Shown here piece after piece: positions 16,265-24,658 of a DNA stretch of 64,000 bases (positions are counted from its first letter, which is position 1; every line of letters starts with the position of its first letter). The stretch is taken from assembly GCF_028885415.1 (NCBI RefSeq), contig NZ_CP118527.1:6014001-6078000 (forward strand), given 5' to 3'. The notes beneath the pieces are model-generated. The model had not been told where the DNA came from. It worked only from the letters and a program-made list of their open reading frames with translations, and did not search any database. The position numbers and the translations under genes were made by a program. Source of the stretch: Streptomyces coeruleorubidus (GTDB lineage Bacteria > Actinomycetota > Actinomycetes > Streptomycetales > Streptomycetaceae).

Positions 16265-17255
16265 CCCGGCCGGGCGGGACGTAGGCCCGGGCCGAGGCGA
16301 CCGCCCAGGCGGTGGCCCCGACCCACGCGGCCACCGCGACCCACAGCAGGACCTCCCCGAGGCCGTCGAGCCAGGAGACGTCGAGGGTGGCGGCGACGGC
16401 CAGTGCGGCCGCCGCCGTCTCGGCCCAGGTGAACACGGTCGCCCAGCGGCGGATGTCGGTGCGGGGCCGGGGCCGTAGGAACTCGGCGGCGAGCAGGACG
16501 GCGTAGCAGGCCAGGGCGAGCACGAGCAGCACGGCGGTCACATGGCGCAGGACGCCGCGGTCGTCGTCGTTCCACAGGTACAGGCGTGCGCTGTCGGAGC
16601 TGATCAGCCGCGCCCCGGCCAGCGCCGAGATGGCGAGCGCCCCGCCCGCGAGCCAGTGGTCGCCGCGCCCCTCGGCCACCTGCCGCACATCGAAACGGGC
16701 CAGGGCGAGGGCGTACAGCACGAGCCCGAGCCAGAACAGCACCAGCGCCGCGTGCGCGAGCCAGGCCGCCGACTCGGCCGCGGCGAGCGTGGCGGCGAGC
16801 ACGGCGAGGCCCTGGGTGGCCATGCAGCGCGCGAACACCGTCCCGGGCCCGCGCCGCTCCCCGTCCTGCGCGGGGAGGGCGAGCGGCAGCGGCCAGAGCA
16901 GTGCGGCCAGGACCAGCAGTGCGGCTGCCAGAGACTGCGAGCCGGACGCCGAGAAGCCGGTGCCCAGGACGGCCGTCGCCGCCACGGTGGTGAGGGCGGC
17001 CGTCGCCACGGTGTCCAGGAGGCCCGGCACCCCCGCGTACGCCCGCCACCTGGTGCCGGCGAGCAGCAGCCGCAGGGTGAAGTCCGAGGCGAGCATCAGC
17101 CAGGCCGCGCAGGCCAGGCCGAGGGCGATTCGGGAGAGGACGTCGTACCCCGCCAGATCCAGACCGACCGACAGGGTGCCGGTCGCCAGCACGGCGGCAC
17201 TGGCGGACGGCGCTCGCTGCGCCCACCAGGCGGTGGAGGGGGAGGGGCCGGGCAT
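16242..17255 (-). CDS. integral membrane protein, TDT (TehA/C4-dicarboxylate) transporter-like
   Basis: 337 aa from ATG 17255 (MPGPSPSTAWW). The upstream in-frame extension to 17336 is Arg/Ala-rich and unlikely. About ten transmembrane helices fill the protein. The first resembles TDT carriers, with ASAAVLATGTLSVGLDLAGY corresponding to the family's ATG(I/T)SI stretch, and paired-helix repeats follow (FWLGLVLYALALARFDVRQV; VLLVLALACYAVLLAAEFL). TDT members include tellurite resistance TehA and malate or anion channels. The match is by hydrophobic pattern and one motif only, so substrate and mechanism are open. Confidence 0.65.
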   Translation of the reverse strand: MPGPSPSTAWWAQRAPSASAAVLATGTLSVGLDLAGYDVLSRIALGLACAAWLMLASDFTLRLLLAGTRWRAYAGVPGLLDTVATAALTTVAATAVLGTGFSASGSQSLAAALLVLAALLWPLPLALPAQDGERRGPGTVFARCMATQGLAVLAATLAAAESAAWLAHAALVLFWLGLVLYALALARFDVRQVAEGRGDHWLAGGALAISALAGARLISSDSARLYLWNDDDRGVLRHVTAVLLVLALACYAVLLAAEFLRPRPRTDIRRWATVFTWAETAAAALAVAATLDVSWLDGLGEVLLWVAVAAWVGATAWAVASARAYVPPGRVRSRERR

Positions 17256-17366
17256 GGGGCCAAGGCTAGGAGGCGCCGCGCGCGTTGCGAGCGGGGCACG
17301 CGCGCGTGCGCCTCGAAAACGCGCGAGTACCCCCACGCGCGCGTGCCCTCGTTGACGTACGGGCCC

Positions 17367-18536
17367 TCAGGCCGGCCGCACCACGCTGTGGATCGACGAC
17401 TCGCCGTCGTAGTAGATCGACTCCTCGCGCACGTAGGTGCCGGGCTTCGGGGCGTGGATCATCATGCCGTTGCCGATGTAGATGCCGACGTGCGTGATGT
17501 CGTCGTAGAAGAAGACCAGGTCACCGGGCTGGGCATCGGCCAGGGAGACCGTGGTGCCGGCGTTGACCTGGTCGTACGTCGTGCGCGGCAGGGTAACGCC
17601 CGCGGCCTTCCACGCGGCCTGGGTGAGGCCGGAGCAGTCGTAGGACCCGGGGCCGACGGCGCCCCAGACGTACGGCTTGCCGATCTGGGCGCGGGCGAAG
17701 GCGAGCGCCTTCTCGGCCTTGGTGGCGTACGAGGAGTCGGCCGGGGCCGTGGAGGTGGACGAGCCGGAGCCCGCCGACGAGGAGCCGCTGTCCTGCTGCT
17801 GGGCGGCCTCCTCCTGCGCCTTCTGCTGCGCGGCCTGCTGCCGGGCCAGCTCTTCGGCCTTGCGGGCGGCCTCCTGCTGCTTCTCCCTCTCGATCGCCGC
17901 GAGCCGCGCCTTCTCCTCGGCGGTCAGCTTCGACAGCAGTTCGCGCGCGTCGGCGAGCTTCCTCTGGACGGTCGCCTTGGCCGTCTTCAGGTCGCCCTGC
18001 GTCTCGTTGAGCGTCTCGAGGCTCTCGGTGGCCTCCTGGCGCTTCTTCATCGTCTCGGACTGCTGCGTGACGTAGTCGTCGACCGCGACCTTCTGACGGC
18101 CGGTCATCCGGTCCATCAGCTGGGTCCGGTCGAAGTAGTCCTGCGGGGTGTCCGCGAGCAGGAACGTCGCCGTGTCCGGGGCGGAGGCGCCGGTGCGGTA
18201 CTGGGCGGCGGCGAAGGAACCCAGCTTCTCCCGCGCCTCGTTGAGCTTCTGGGTGCGCTGCGCGACGCCGTCGAGGAGGGTGTCGACGCGCTTGCGCTGC
18301 TTCGCGGTCTTCTCCTTGGCCGCGTTGTACTTGTCGGTGGCCGACTCGGCCTGGCGGTAGAGGTCGTCGACCTTCTTCTCTACTTCCTCCAGGCTCGGCT
18401 TGTCGTCGGCCTCGGGGGCGGCGTTGGCCGACTGGGACAGCAGGGCCACGGACGTGAGGGCCGCCGTTGCGAGGGCGGGGGTCCGTATGCCTGCGACGCG
18501 CGTACCCGCGGGACGCGACTTGCGGTGCGACGCCAA
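17367..18536 (-). CDS. secreted NlpC/P60 peptidoglycan hydrolase under a c-di-AMP riboswitch
   Basis: 389 aa starting at TTG 18536 (MASHRKSRPAG), with AAGGAG upstream. A signal peptide ends near SANAAPE. A very long coiled-coil rich in Lys/Glu/Gln/Arg (residues about 50-245, with AAQQKAQEEAAQQQ) is followed by a Ser-rich hinge and the catalytic domain: YVWGAVGPGSYDCSGLTQAA (Cys in DCSG) and ITHVGIYIGNGMMIHAPKPG (His). It cleaves peptidoglycan stem peptides during growth or spore formation. It is a paralogue of the protein at 14420-15487. The 5' leader carries a ydaO-type riboswitch, so synthesis should fall or rise with c-di-AMP, the signal tied to wall and turgor state. Confidence 0.94.
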   Translation of the reverse strand: MASHRKSRPAGTRVAGIRTPALATAALTSVALLSQSANAAPEADDKPSLEEVEKKVDDLYRQAESATDKYNAAKEKTAKQRKRVDTLLDGVAQRTQKLNEAREKLGSFAAAQYRTGASAPDTATFLLADTPQDYFDRTQLMDRMTGRQKVAVDDYVTQQSETMKKRQEATESLETLNETQGDLKTAKATVQRKLADARELLSKLTAEEKARLAAIEREKQQEAARKAEELARQQAAQQKAQEEAAQQQDSGSSSAGSGSSTSTAPADSSYATKAEKALAFARAQIGKPYVWGAVGPGSYDCSGLTQAAWKAAGVTLPRTTYDQVNAGTTVSLADAQPGDLVFFYDDITHVGIYIGNGMMIHAPKPGTYVREESIYYDGESSIHSVVRPA

Positions 18537-18556
18537 GGGAGGCGACTCCTTCCATG

Positions 18557-18711
18557 CTCCGCCTACCGGGTTAGCTGTCGGGTTCGGGCGGGTACATCGG
18601 AAGGGTTGCCCTACGGCCGTCTCCGCAAAGGGAGTCGGGCCGATTCACCCCAGAGTTCTCGGTTGGGTCCCCGGCTCCGGCTGCCGCTAGGGCACACCGG
18701 ACTCGGCGGAG
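18557..18711 (-). ncRNA. c-di-AMP (ydaO/yuaA) riboswitch
   Basis: The leader of the NlpC gene shows the ydaO aptamer core in order on the minus strand: GCCGAGTCCGG, GGAGCCGGGGACCC, TGGGGTGAATCGG, a stem closed by GTAGGGCAACCC, then GCCCGAACCCGACAGCTAAC and CCGGTAGGCGGAG, which closes the first stem with CTCCGCC. GGAAGGAG follows. These blocks match the known class closely. In Streptomyces this class controls cell-wall lytic enzymes. Confidence 0.9.
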
Positions 18712-18761
18712 GCCGCGCGGCCCGGCGACGTTCGCCGGTGGGGGTCGTGCGGCCTGCCCGC

Positions 18762-18792
18762 ACGGTAGCCAACTCGTGTGGCCCTTGTGAAG
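18762..18792 (-). promoter_or_regulatory. candidate promoter of the riboswitch/NlpC transcript
   Basis: On the minus strand TTCACA (18792-18787) and TACCGT (18767-18762) are 18-19 bases apart, about 50 bases before the aptamer. Both boxes are only fair matches to consensus. Confidence 0.45.
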
Positions 18793-18976
18793 GTTGATGG
18801 GCGATATGCCCGATACATTTTCGTGACCTTACCCGAGAGCGTCGCTGAGGGTCATCGGTGGAGGGGGGTTGGTCATGACTTCGTCATAATCGTGACGGCC
18901 ATAGCAGGCTGTGATCATGCGGGGATGCAGGGTGACGAGGGGGTCATTTCGGCGATGTTCTCAGGGCGGCGGCGGG

Positions 18977-18999
18977 CTGTCAGTGGGGCGCCCTAGACT
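18977..18999 (+). promoter_or_regulatory. RecA-independent DNA-damage (PafBC-type) promoter of pcrA
   Basis: CTGTCAGTG (18977-18985), exactly eight bases, then TAGACT (18994-18999). This fits TTGTCRGTG-N8-TAnnnT with a single mismatch in the first base. The start point would lie about three bases before the ATG at 19009. Confidence 0.7.
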
Positions 19000-19008
19000 C
19001 GGAGAGCG

Positions 19009-21489
19009 ATGAGCAGCCTCTTTGACGACAGCTTCCTGGCGGACCTCCAGGCCCAGCGGGGCCCTGCGGACGAGCCCCCGCCGCCACCCGAGGACGATCA
19101 CTCTCCGGAGCCGGTTCCGGACGATCTGTTCGGCGGGAAGTTCGACGTGCCGCCGGACCGGGACGCCTACTACCGCGACGGCGCCCCGCGCCCGGTGGTG
19201 GACACCGCCGCCCTCCTGGAGGGGCTGAACGACAACCAGCGCGCCGCCGTCGTCCACTCCGGCTCCCCGCTGCTCATCGTGGCCGGCGCCGGCTCCGGCA
19301 AGACCCGCGTGCTCACGCACCGCATCGCCCACCTGCTCGCCGAGCGGGGCGTGCACCCGGGCCAGATCCTCGCGATCACCTTCACCAACAAGGCCGCCGG
19401 CGAGATGAAGGAGCGCGTCGAGCAGCTCGTCGGCCCGCGGGCGAACGCGATGTGGGTGATGACCTTCCACAGTGCGTGCGTGCGCATCCTGCGGCGGGAG
19501 AGCAAGAAGCTCGGCTTCACATCCTCCTTCTCGATCTACGACGCCGCCGACTCCAAGCGCCTGATGGCCCTGGTCTGCCGTGACCTGGACCTCGACCCCA
19601 AGCGCTTCCCGCCGAAGTCCTTCAGCGCCAAGATCAGCAACCTGAAGAACGAGCTGATCGACGAGGAGGACTTCGCAGCCCAGGCCTCCGACGGCTTCGA
19701 GAAGACCCTCGCCCAGGCCTACGCGATGTACCAGTCGCGGCTGCGCGAGGCGAACGCCCTCGACTTCGACGACCTGATCATGACGACGGTCAACCTGCTC
19801 CGCGCCTTCCCGGACGTCGCCGAGCACTACCGCCGCCGCTTCCGCCACGTGCTGGTGGACGAGTACCAGGACACCAACCACGCCCAGTACGCCCTCGTCC
19901 GGGAGCTCGTCGGCACCTTTGAGCACTCCGTCGACGTACCGCCGGGCCCGGAGGACGTCCCGCCCGCCGAGCTGTGCGTGGTGGGTGACGCCGACCAGTC
20001 GATCTACGCCTTCCGCGGCGCGACGATCCGCAACATCCTCCAGTTCGAGGAGGACTACCCGGACGCGACGACGATCCTGCTGGAGCAGAACTACCGCTCC
20101 ACCCAGACGATCCTCAGCGCGGCCAACGCGGTCATCGAGCGCAACGAGTCCCGCCGCCCCAAGAACCTGTGGACCAACGCGGGTGCGGGCGCCACGATCA
20201 CCGGCTACGTCGCCGACACCGAGCACGACGAGGCGCAGTTCGTCGCCGACGAGATAGACCGCCTCACGGACGCCGGCGAGGCGAAGGCCGGCGACGTCGC
20301 CGTCTTCTACCGCACCAACGCCCAGTCCCGTGTCTTCGAAGAGGTCTTCATCCGCGTCGGCCTGCCCTACAAGGTCGTCGGCGGCGTCCGCTTCTACGAG
20401 CGCAAGGAGGTCCGGGACGTCCTGGCCTACCTGCGCGTGCTGGCCAACCCGGAGGACTCGGTGCCGCTGCGCCGGATCCTCAACGTCCCCAAGCGGGGCA
20501 TCGGCGACCGAGCCGAGGCGATGATCGACGCCCTCGCCCAGCGGGAGAAGATCAGCTTCCCGCAGGCACTGAAGCGCGTCGACGAGGCGTACGGCATGGC
20601 CGCGCGCTCCACCAACGCCGTCAAGCGGTTCAACACGCTGATGGAGGACCTCCGTACGATCGTCGAGTCCGGCGCCGGACCGGCCACGGTGCTGGAGGCC
20701 GTCCTGGAACGCACCGGGTACCTCGCCGAGTTGCAGGCCTCCACCGACCCGCAGGACGAGACCCGGATCGAGAACCTCCAGGAACTCGCCGCCGTCGCCA
20801 TGGAGTTCGAGCAGGAGCGCGGCGAGGACGAGCAGAGCACGCTGTCCGACTTCCTGGAACAGGTCGCACTGGTCGCCGACTCCGACCAGATCCCCGACGA
20901 GGAGGACGGCGACGGCGTCATCACGCTGATGACCCTGCACACCGCCAAGGGCCTGGAGTTCCCGGTCGTCTTCCTGACCGGCATGGAGGACGGCGTCTTC
21001 CCGCACATGCGCGCCCTCGGCCAGACCAAGGAGCTGGAGGAGGAGCGGCGCCTGGCGTACGTCGGCATCACGCGCGCGCGGGAACGGCTCTATCTGACGC
21101 GGTCCACCCTGCGCAGCGCCTGGGGCCAGCCGTCGTACAACCCGCCCTCCCGCTTCCTGGAGGAGATCCCGCCGGCCTACGTGGAGTGGAAGCGGACGGG
21201 AGCGACCGCGCCCGCGTCCTCCGGTCCGGTCTCTGGGGTGGCGGCCTCGCTGTCGTCGTCCCGTTCGCGTTCGTCGGCGTCGGGCGCGTCCGGTTTCGCC
21301 ACGCGCCGGACCTCCGAGAAGCCGGTCGTGTCGCTGGCGGTCGGAGACCGAGTCACGCACGACCAGTTCGGGCTCGGGACCGTCGTGGCGGTGAAGGGCA
21401 CGGGCGGGAACGCCGAGGCGACCATCGACTTCGGGGACACCAAGCCGAAGCGGCTGCTGCTGCGGTACGCGCCGGTGGAGAAGCTGTAG
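19009..21489 (+). CDS. pcrA: ATP-dependent DNA helicase PcrA/UvrD
   Basis: 826 aa, a superfamily 1A 3'-5' helicase acting in excision repair, removal of RecA filaments and replication restart. The start is ATG 19009 with GGAG close upstream. The helicase motifs appear in order: Q motif LNDNQRAAV, Walker A VAGAGSGKTRVLTHR, Ia ITFTNKAAGEM, Walker B VLVDEYQDTNHAQY, III GDADQSIYAFRGA, IV LEQNYRST, V TLHTAKGLEFPVVFLTGMED and VI EEERRLAYVGITRARERLY. The N-terminus has an acidic Pro-rich extension, usual in actinobacteria. The C-terminus ends with a small Tudor-like beta domain (VGDRVTHDQFGLGTVVAVKG), which in Bacillus PcrA binds RNA polymerase. The promoter matches the DNA-damage consensus shared with the MoxR/VWA cluster. 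Confidence 0.97.
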   Translation: MSSLFDDSFLADLQAQRGPADEPPPPPEDDHSPEPVPDDLFGGKFDVPPDRDAYYRDGAPRPVVDTAALLEGLNDNQRAAVVHSGSPLLIVAGAGSGKTRVLTHRIAHLLAERGVHPGQILAITFTNKAAGEMKERVEQLVGPRANAMWVMTFHSACVRILRRESKKLGFTSSFSIYDAADSKRLMALVCRDLDLDPKRFPPKSFSAKISNLKNELIDEEDFAAQASDGFEKTLAQAYAMYQSRLREANALDFDDLIMTTVNLLRAFPDVAEHYRRRFRHVLVDEYQDTNHAQYALVRELVGTFEHSVDVPPGPEDVPPAELCVVGDADQSIYAFRGATIRNILQFEEDYPDATTILLEQNYRSTQTILSAANAVIERNESRRPKNLWTNAGAGATITGYVADTEHDEAQFVADEIDRLTDAGEAKAGDVAVFYRTNAQSRVFEEVFIRVGLPYKVVGGVRFYERKEVRDVLAYLRVLANPEDSVPLRRILNVPKRGIGDRAEAMIDALAQREKISFPQALKRVDEAYGMAARSTNAVKRFNTLMEDLRTIVESGAGPATVLEAVLERTGYLAELQASTDPQDETRIENLQELAAVAMEFEQERGEDEQSTLSDFLEQVALVADSDQIPDEEDGDGVITLMTLHTAKGLEFPVVFLTGMEDGVFPHMRALGQTKELEEERRLAYVGITRARERLYLTRSTLRSAWGQPSYNPPSRFLEEIPPAYVEWKRTGATAPASSGPVSGVAASLSSSRSRSSASGASGFATRRTSEKPVVSLAVGDRVTHDQFGLGTVVAVKGTGGNAEATIDFGDTKPKRLLLRYAPVEKL

Positions 21490-21500
21490 CCGAATGAGAT

Positions 21501-21531
21501 CAGCCCCCGTTCGCCCGACGGGCGGGGGCTG
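21501..21531. terminator. bidirectional terminator between pcrA and the M23 gene
   Basis: CAGCCCCC (21501-21508) pairs with GGGGGCTG (21524-21531), and GCCCG/CGGGC pairs inside. It sits between convergent genes that end at 21489 and 21540. Confidence 0.75.
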
Positions 21532-21539
21532 CCGGGACG

Positions 21540-23078
21540 TTACGTCGGGTCGATGCCGTGGCTGCGCAGCCACGGGAGCGGGTCGATCGCCGAGCCGCCG
21601 GCCGGGCGCACCTCGAAGTGCAGATGAGGGCCGGTCGAGTTGCCGGAGTTGCCGGAGCGCGCGATCGGATCGCCGGCCTTCACGGTCGTACCGGAGGGGA
21701 CCGTGTAGGTGGAGAGGTGGCAGTACCACGTCTCCGTGCCGTCCTTCGCGGTCACGATCATCATGTTGCCGTACGCGCTGTTCCACTGCGTGCGCACGGT
21801 GCCGTCGGTCGCGGCCATCACGGTCGTGCCGTACGAGACGGGGAAATCGATGCCGCTGTGCAGGGACATCCAGTTGATGCCGGACTGGCCGTAGTAGGCG
21901 CTGAGCCCGTGCCGGGCGACCGGCAGGGCGAACTTCGGGCGCAGCCGTTCCTTGCGGGCCGCCTCCTCCGCCGCGCGCTTGCGCTCGGCAGCCTGCTGGG
22001 CCTTGAGGTCGATGCGCTCCTGCGTACGGCTGGCCCGGTCGGCGAAGTCGTCGGCGCCGGCGGTGAGGCTCTGAAGCTGCGTGTCCAGTTTGTTGTTGGC
22101 CGCGGCCGGTTTCACCGGCTGCGCGTCCGCCGCGGTCGTCTGCGCCTCCACGGCGCCGTCCTCGGTGAGGCTGCCGACGGAGGCGGCGGCGATCCCCGCG
22201 ACGCCCATCACACACGCCGAGGGCACCGCGATGGTCAGCAGCGCCGAGCGCTTGGGGGGCGTACGGCGGCGGGAACGGGACCCGGCGCGCGAGGCCGCCC
22301 GTGAGGCGGCGCGCGGGCCGGCCTCTTCCTGGTCGTCCAGGAGCGGGGCGACGGTGGGCAGTTCGCCGGTGGCGGCCGGCTCGCCGCCGTCCTCGGCGGG
22401 GTCGTGATAGGCGGCCCCGGCGGCTTCGTCGTAGGCGACCTGCTCGAACGTCGCGGTCTCGTGCTGCTCGAAGGTTTCGCCGTGCTGCTCGTAGGCATCG
22501 GGGGCCGGCGCGGCGGCGCCGTCGGTGTTCCACTGCGTGGCGTCGTAGGCGCCGGTGTCGAAGGCCTGCGTGCCCCATTCCCACTGCTGGGTCTGGTCGG
22601 CCGGATTGCCGGACTGGTCGGGCTGGAGCCAGGCACCGGCGTCCCACTGCCCGGTGCTGTCCGGGGAGGTGGCCTGCGGCGGGATGACCGAGAGCGGCTG
22701 CTGCTCGGCCGTCCAGGACGTCGTGTCGTAGACGCCGGTGTCGTAGGCGGCGTGATGCTGGGCCGCGTACGCGTCGTAGTGCGGGTTCTCGTGCGCACCC
22801 GTGGGCCAGTGGCCGGTGTCGTACGTGCCCGTGCCGTGGCCGCTGCCCGGCATGTCGCCGAAGAGGGGATCGGTGGCGAAGGTCGCGGTGGTGTGGCCGG
22901 TGGCGGCGAAACCGGTGCCGTCGGTACCGGTGGTGTCAAATCCAGTGGCGGCGTAGTCGCTGTACGTGGTGAAGTCGCCGTACTGGGCTTCCTGGGTGCC
23001 GTACGACGCGTAATGCGCCGAGTCGGCGTCGGAAGCCGGAGCCGGGGTCATGGTCCCCGACGGGTGACGGTCGTTCAC
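21540..23078 (-). CDS. M23 family metallopeptidase, membrane-anchored
   Basis: 512 aa from GTG 23078 (VNDRHPSGTMTP). The frame extends to 23192 but that part is not plausible protein. Residues 1 to about 250 are disordered and rich in Asp, Thr, Tyr and Gln (YDTGVYDTTSW, QWEWGTQAFDTGAY). A basic stretch (RSRRRTPPKRS) precedes one transmembrane helix (LLTIAVPSACVMGVAGIAAA). A coiled-coil (LQSLTAGADDFADRASRTQE) leads to the LytM/M23 domain with the zinc ligands in HSGIDFP and HLHFEV, both intact. It should act outside the membrane on peptidoglycan cross-bridges. The long acidic cytosolic tail is unusual and may bind a partner. It converges with pcrA. Confidence 0.9.
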   Translation of the reverse strand: MNDRHPSGTMTPAPASDADSAHYASYGTQEAQYGDFTTYSDYAATGFDTTGTDGTGFAATGHTTATFATDPLFGDMPGSGHGTGTYDTGHWPTGAHENPHYDAYAAQHHAAYDTGVYDTTSWTAEQQPLSVIPPQATSPDSTGQWDAGAWLQPDQSGNPADQTQQWEWGTQAFDTGAYDATQWNTDGAAAPAPDAYEQHGETFEQHETATFEQVAYDEAAGAAYHDPAEDGGEPAATGELPTVAPLLDDQEEAGPRAASRAASRAGSRSRRRTPPKRSALLTIAVPSACVMGVAGIAAASVGSLTEDGAVEAQTTAADAQPVKPAAANNKLDTQLQSLTAGADDFADRASRTQERIDLKAQQAAERKRAAEEAARKERLRPKFALPVARHGLSAYYGQSGINWMSLHSGIDFPVSYGTTVMAATDGTVRTQWNSAYGNMMIVTAKDGTETWYCHLSTYTVPSGTTVKAGDPIARSGNSGNSTGPHLHFEVRPAGGSAIDPLPWLRSHGIDPT

Positions 23079-23297
23079 CAACTTCTCTTTCGCCTCGACA
23101 ACAGGGGCTGCCAGAGCAGTGCGGCGACTGTACCCGGCGGTACGCGGGCACGACAATCTTCGGCAGGTTTCGCGCGCGCAGGAAACGGGCATTCGGCCGT
23201 GTTTTGGCGGACTGCGGGCACGGGTTTGGCCCTGTGTTCGAAGTTTGTTCGAGGCTGATCGGGGCTTCGACGCTGTGTGCCGGCTGTATGACGAGTC

Positions 23298-24161
23298 TCA
23301 GGCCACCGTCAGACCGCCGGTCCGGCCGGCGGACGGTTCACCCGGGCGGGCCGTGTCGAGAACCTGCCGTATTCCGTTGGCGACGGCGGGGTGCACGGGC
23401 AGGGCGAGATGGCCGATGCCGGTCACGCGCACGTTCTCAACCGTCAGATCGGGATGGTCGATACAGGCCGTCTCCAGCGGATCCATCACGTGGTCCAGGT
23501 CGCTCCAGAAGCTGACGAAGTGCGTACGGCAGCCCGGGGCCGGCCGAGTGAGCTCCTCGAGCACCGGTGAGCCGGGGCGCATCTGGCGCACGATGGGGTG
23601 CGCGTTGGCCAAGGGCACCACCCGGGTGCCCGAGTGCGGCGTGCCGAGTGTCACGAGGGTCCGCACGCGCGTGTCGCCGCCGAGCCGCTGCACGTAGTAA
23701 CGCGCAATCAGACCGCCGAGGCTGTGCCCGACGACGTCGACCTGCGGGGCGCCGGTTCGCTCGCAGACCTCCTCTATATGCCGGCCGAGCAGCTCGGCCG
23801 CGGCGCGTATGTCGCAGGTCAGCGGCGAGTAGTTGAGGGACTCGATCTGCTGCCTGCCGTGCTGGGCGAGGCTGCGGCGCAGCAGGACGAAGACCGAGCG
23901 GTTGTCGATGAAGCCGTGCAGCAGGACGACCGGGGGCTTGGCCTCCGTGGGCAGTTGGGCGGCGCCGCCCGTGGGCAGTGCCGGGGCGGGGGTCCGTCGC
24001 TCCTGGGCGATGCCGGAGGGATAGAGGAGGAGATGCCCGGCCAGGATCGCGAACTCCAGGGCCGTGGCCTTCAGGAGCGCCAGGGAAAGTCCCGCCAGGC
24101 GGCTCGGCAGCAGGCGCTGGCAGAACGGAAGAAAGGGCAGACCTGCCCTGGTGACCTTCAT
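23298..24161 (-). CDS. alpha/beta-hydrolase lipase/esterase, N-terminally anchored
   Basis: 287 aa from ATG 24161, with AGGAGG six bases upstream. The N-terminus carries a hydrophobic helix (LAGLSLALLKATALEFAILAGH) that can serve as a signal anchor. The hydrolase core shows VVLLHGFIDNRSVF (oxyanion loop HGF), the nucleophile elbow VDVVGHSLGGLIARYYVQRL (GHSLGG), TLGTPHSGTRVVPLA and the catalytic His in GIGHLALPVHPAV. The TLGTPHSGT block places it with triacylglycerol lipases and PGAP1-like acyl hydrolases. The substrate is unknown; likely a lipid or ester outside the membrane. About 220 bases separate it from the M23 gene and it has its own ribosome site. Confidence 0.87.
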   Translation of the reverse strand: MKVTRAGLPFLPFCQRLLPSRLAGLSLALLKATALEFAILAGHLLLYPSGIAQERRTPAPALPTGGAAQLPTEAKPPVVLLHGFIDNRSVFVLLRRSLAQHGRQQIESLNYSPLTCDIRAAAELLGRHIEEVCERTGAPQVDVVGHSLGGLIARYYVQRLGGDTRVRTLVTLGTPHSGTRVVPLANAHPIVRQMRPGSPVLEELTRPAPGCRTHFVSFWSDLDHVMDPLETACIDHPDLTVENVRVTGIGHLALPVHPAVANGIRQVLDTARPGEPSAGRTGGLTVA

Positions 24162-24658
24162 GGCCGACCTCCTGTCGGCACGCGGGAGGACAGCCGCCCC
24201 CCGTGTGCCCTCGTGGAAAGCAGCGGCGAAGACGGCCGATGACTGCGTGAGCGGCGTGAGCCGCGGGGACTGAGCGCGGCTAGTGGCGCGTGTGACGCCG
24301 GTGGTTCGACGGGATCTCCTGTCGGTGCGACGAGGCTCCCCGCTGGTGCGCCGTGTCTGCCCTGCGTGCTGTGCGTGCCCTGCGTGTCCCGCGTTCCTTC
24401 GCCGAAGCGCCGTACCGCCGCTGTGCGTGGTGGGTGGGGCGGCGGTACGGCAACTTCGTCGCGGCTCCCCTTGCGCTTGTCCCATCGTGTGATTTCCCCC
24501 TCGGTCCCCACCGCGAAACTGCCGGTCGCGGGATCCTGGAGATAACGTTCGTTCACTTGCCCGGACGGTTCGGGGCGGGGTGTCCGTGCTGTACGACGTG
24601 CACGATGTGTGCGGTACTTGTCGGTACGGATGGATGTAGTCGCTTCATGGAGGCAGTG
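24162..24658. promoter_or_regulatory. intergenic region upstream of icmB, weak damage-box candidate
   Basis: About 500 bases without a plausible gene lie between the divergent lipase and icmB. Irregular repeats of CTGCGTG/CCTGCGTG occur at 24360-24395. At 24618-24640 stands TTGTCGGTA-N8-TGTAGT, two mismatches from the PafBC-type promoter consensus. The start point would fall near 24647. Confidence 0.35.

Noticed and set aside
18961..22647. 1228-codon open frame on the minus strand, opposite pcrA
   Set aside because: It is the antisense of pcrA and part of the M23 gene. Its composition (Asp/Gly/Arg/Val-rich, no motifs) is that of a GC-rich shadow, whereas pcrA has all helicase motifs.
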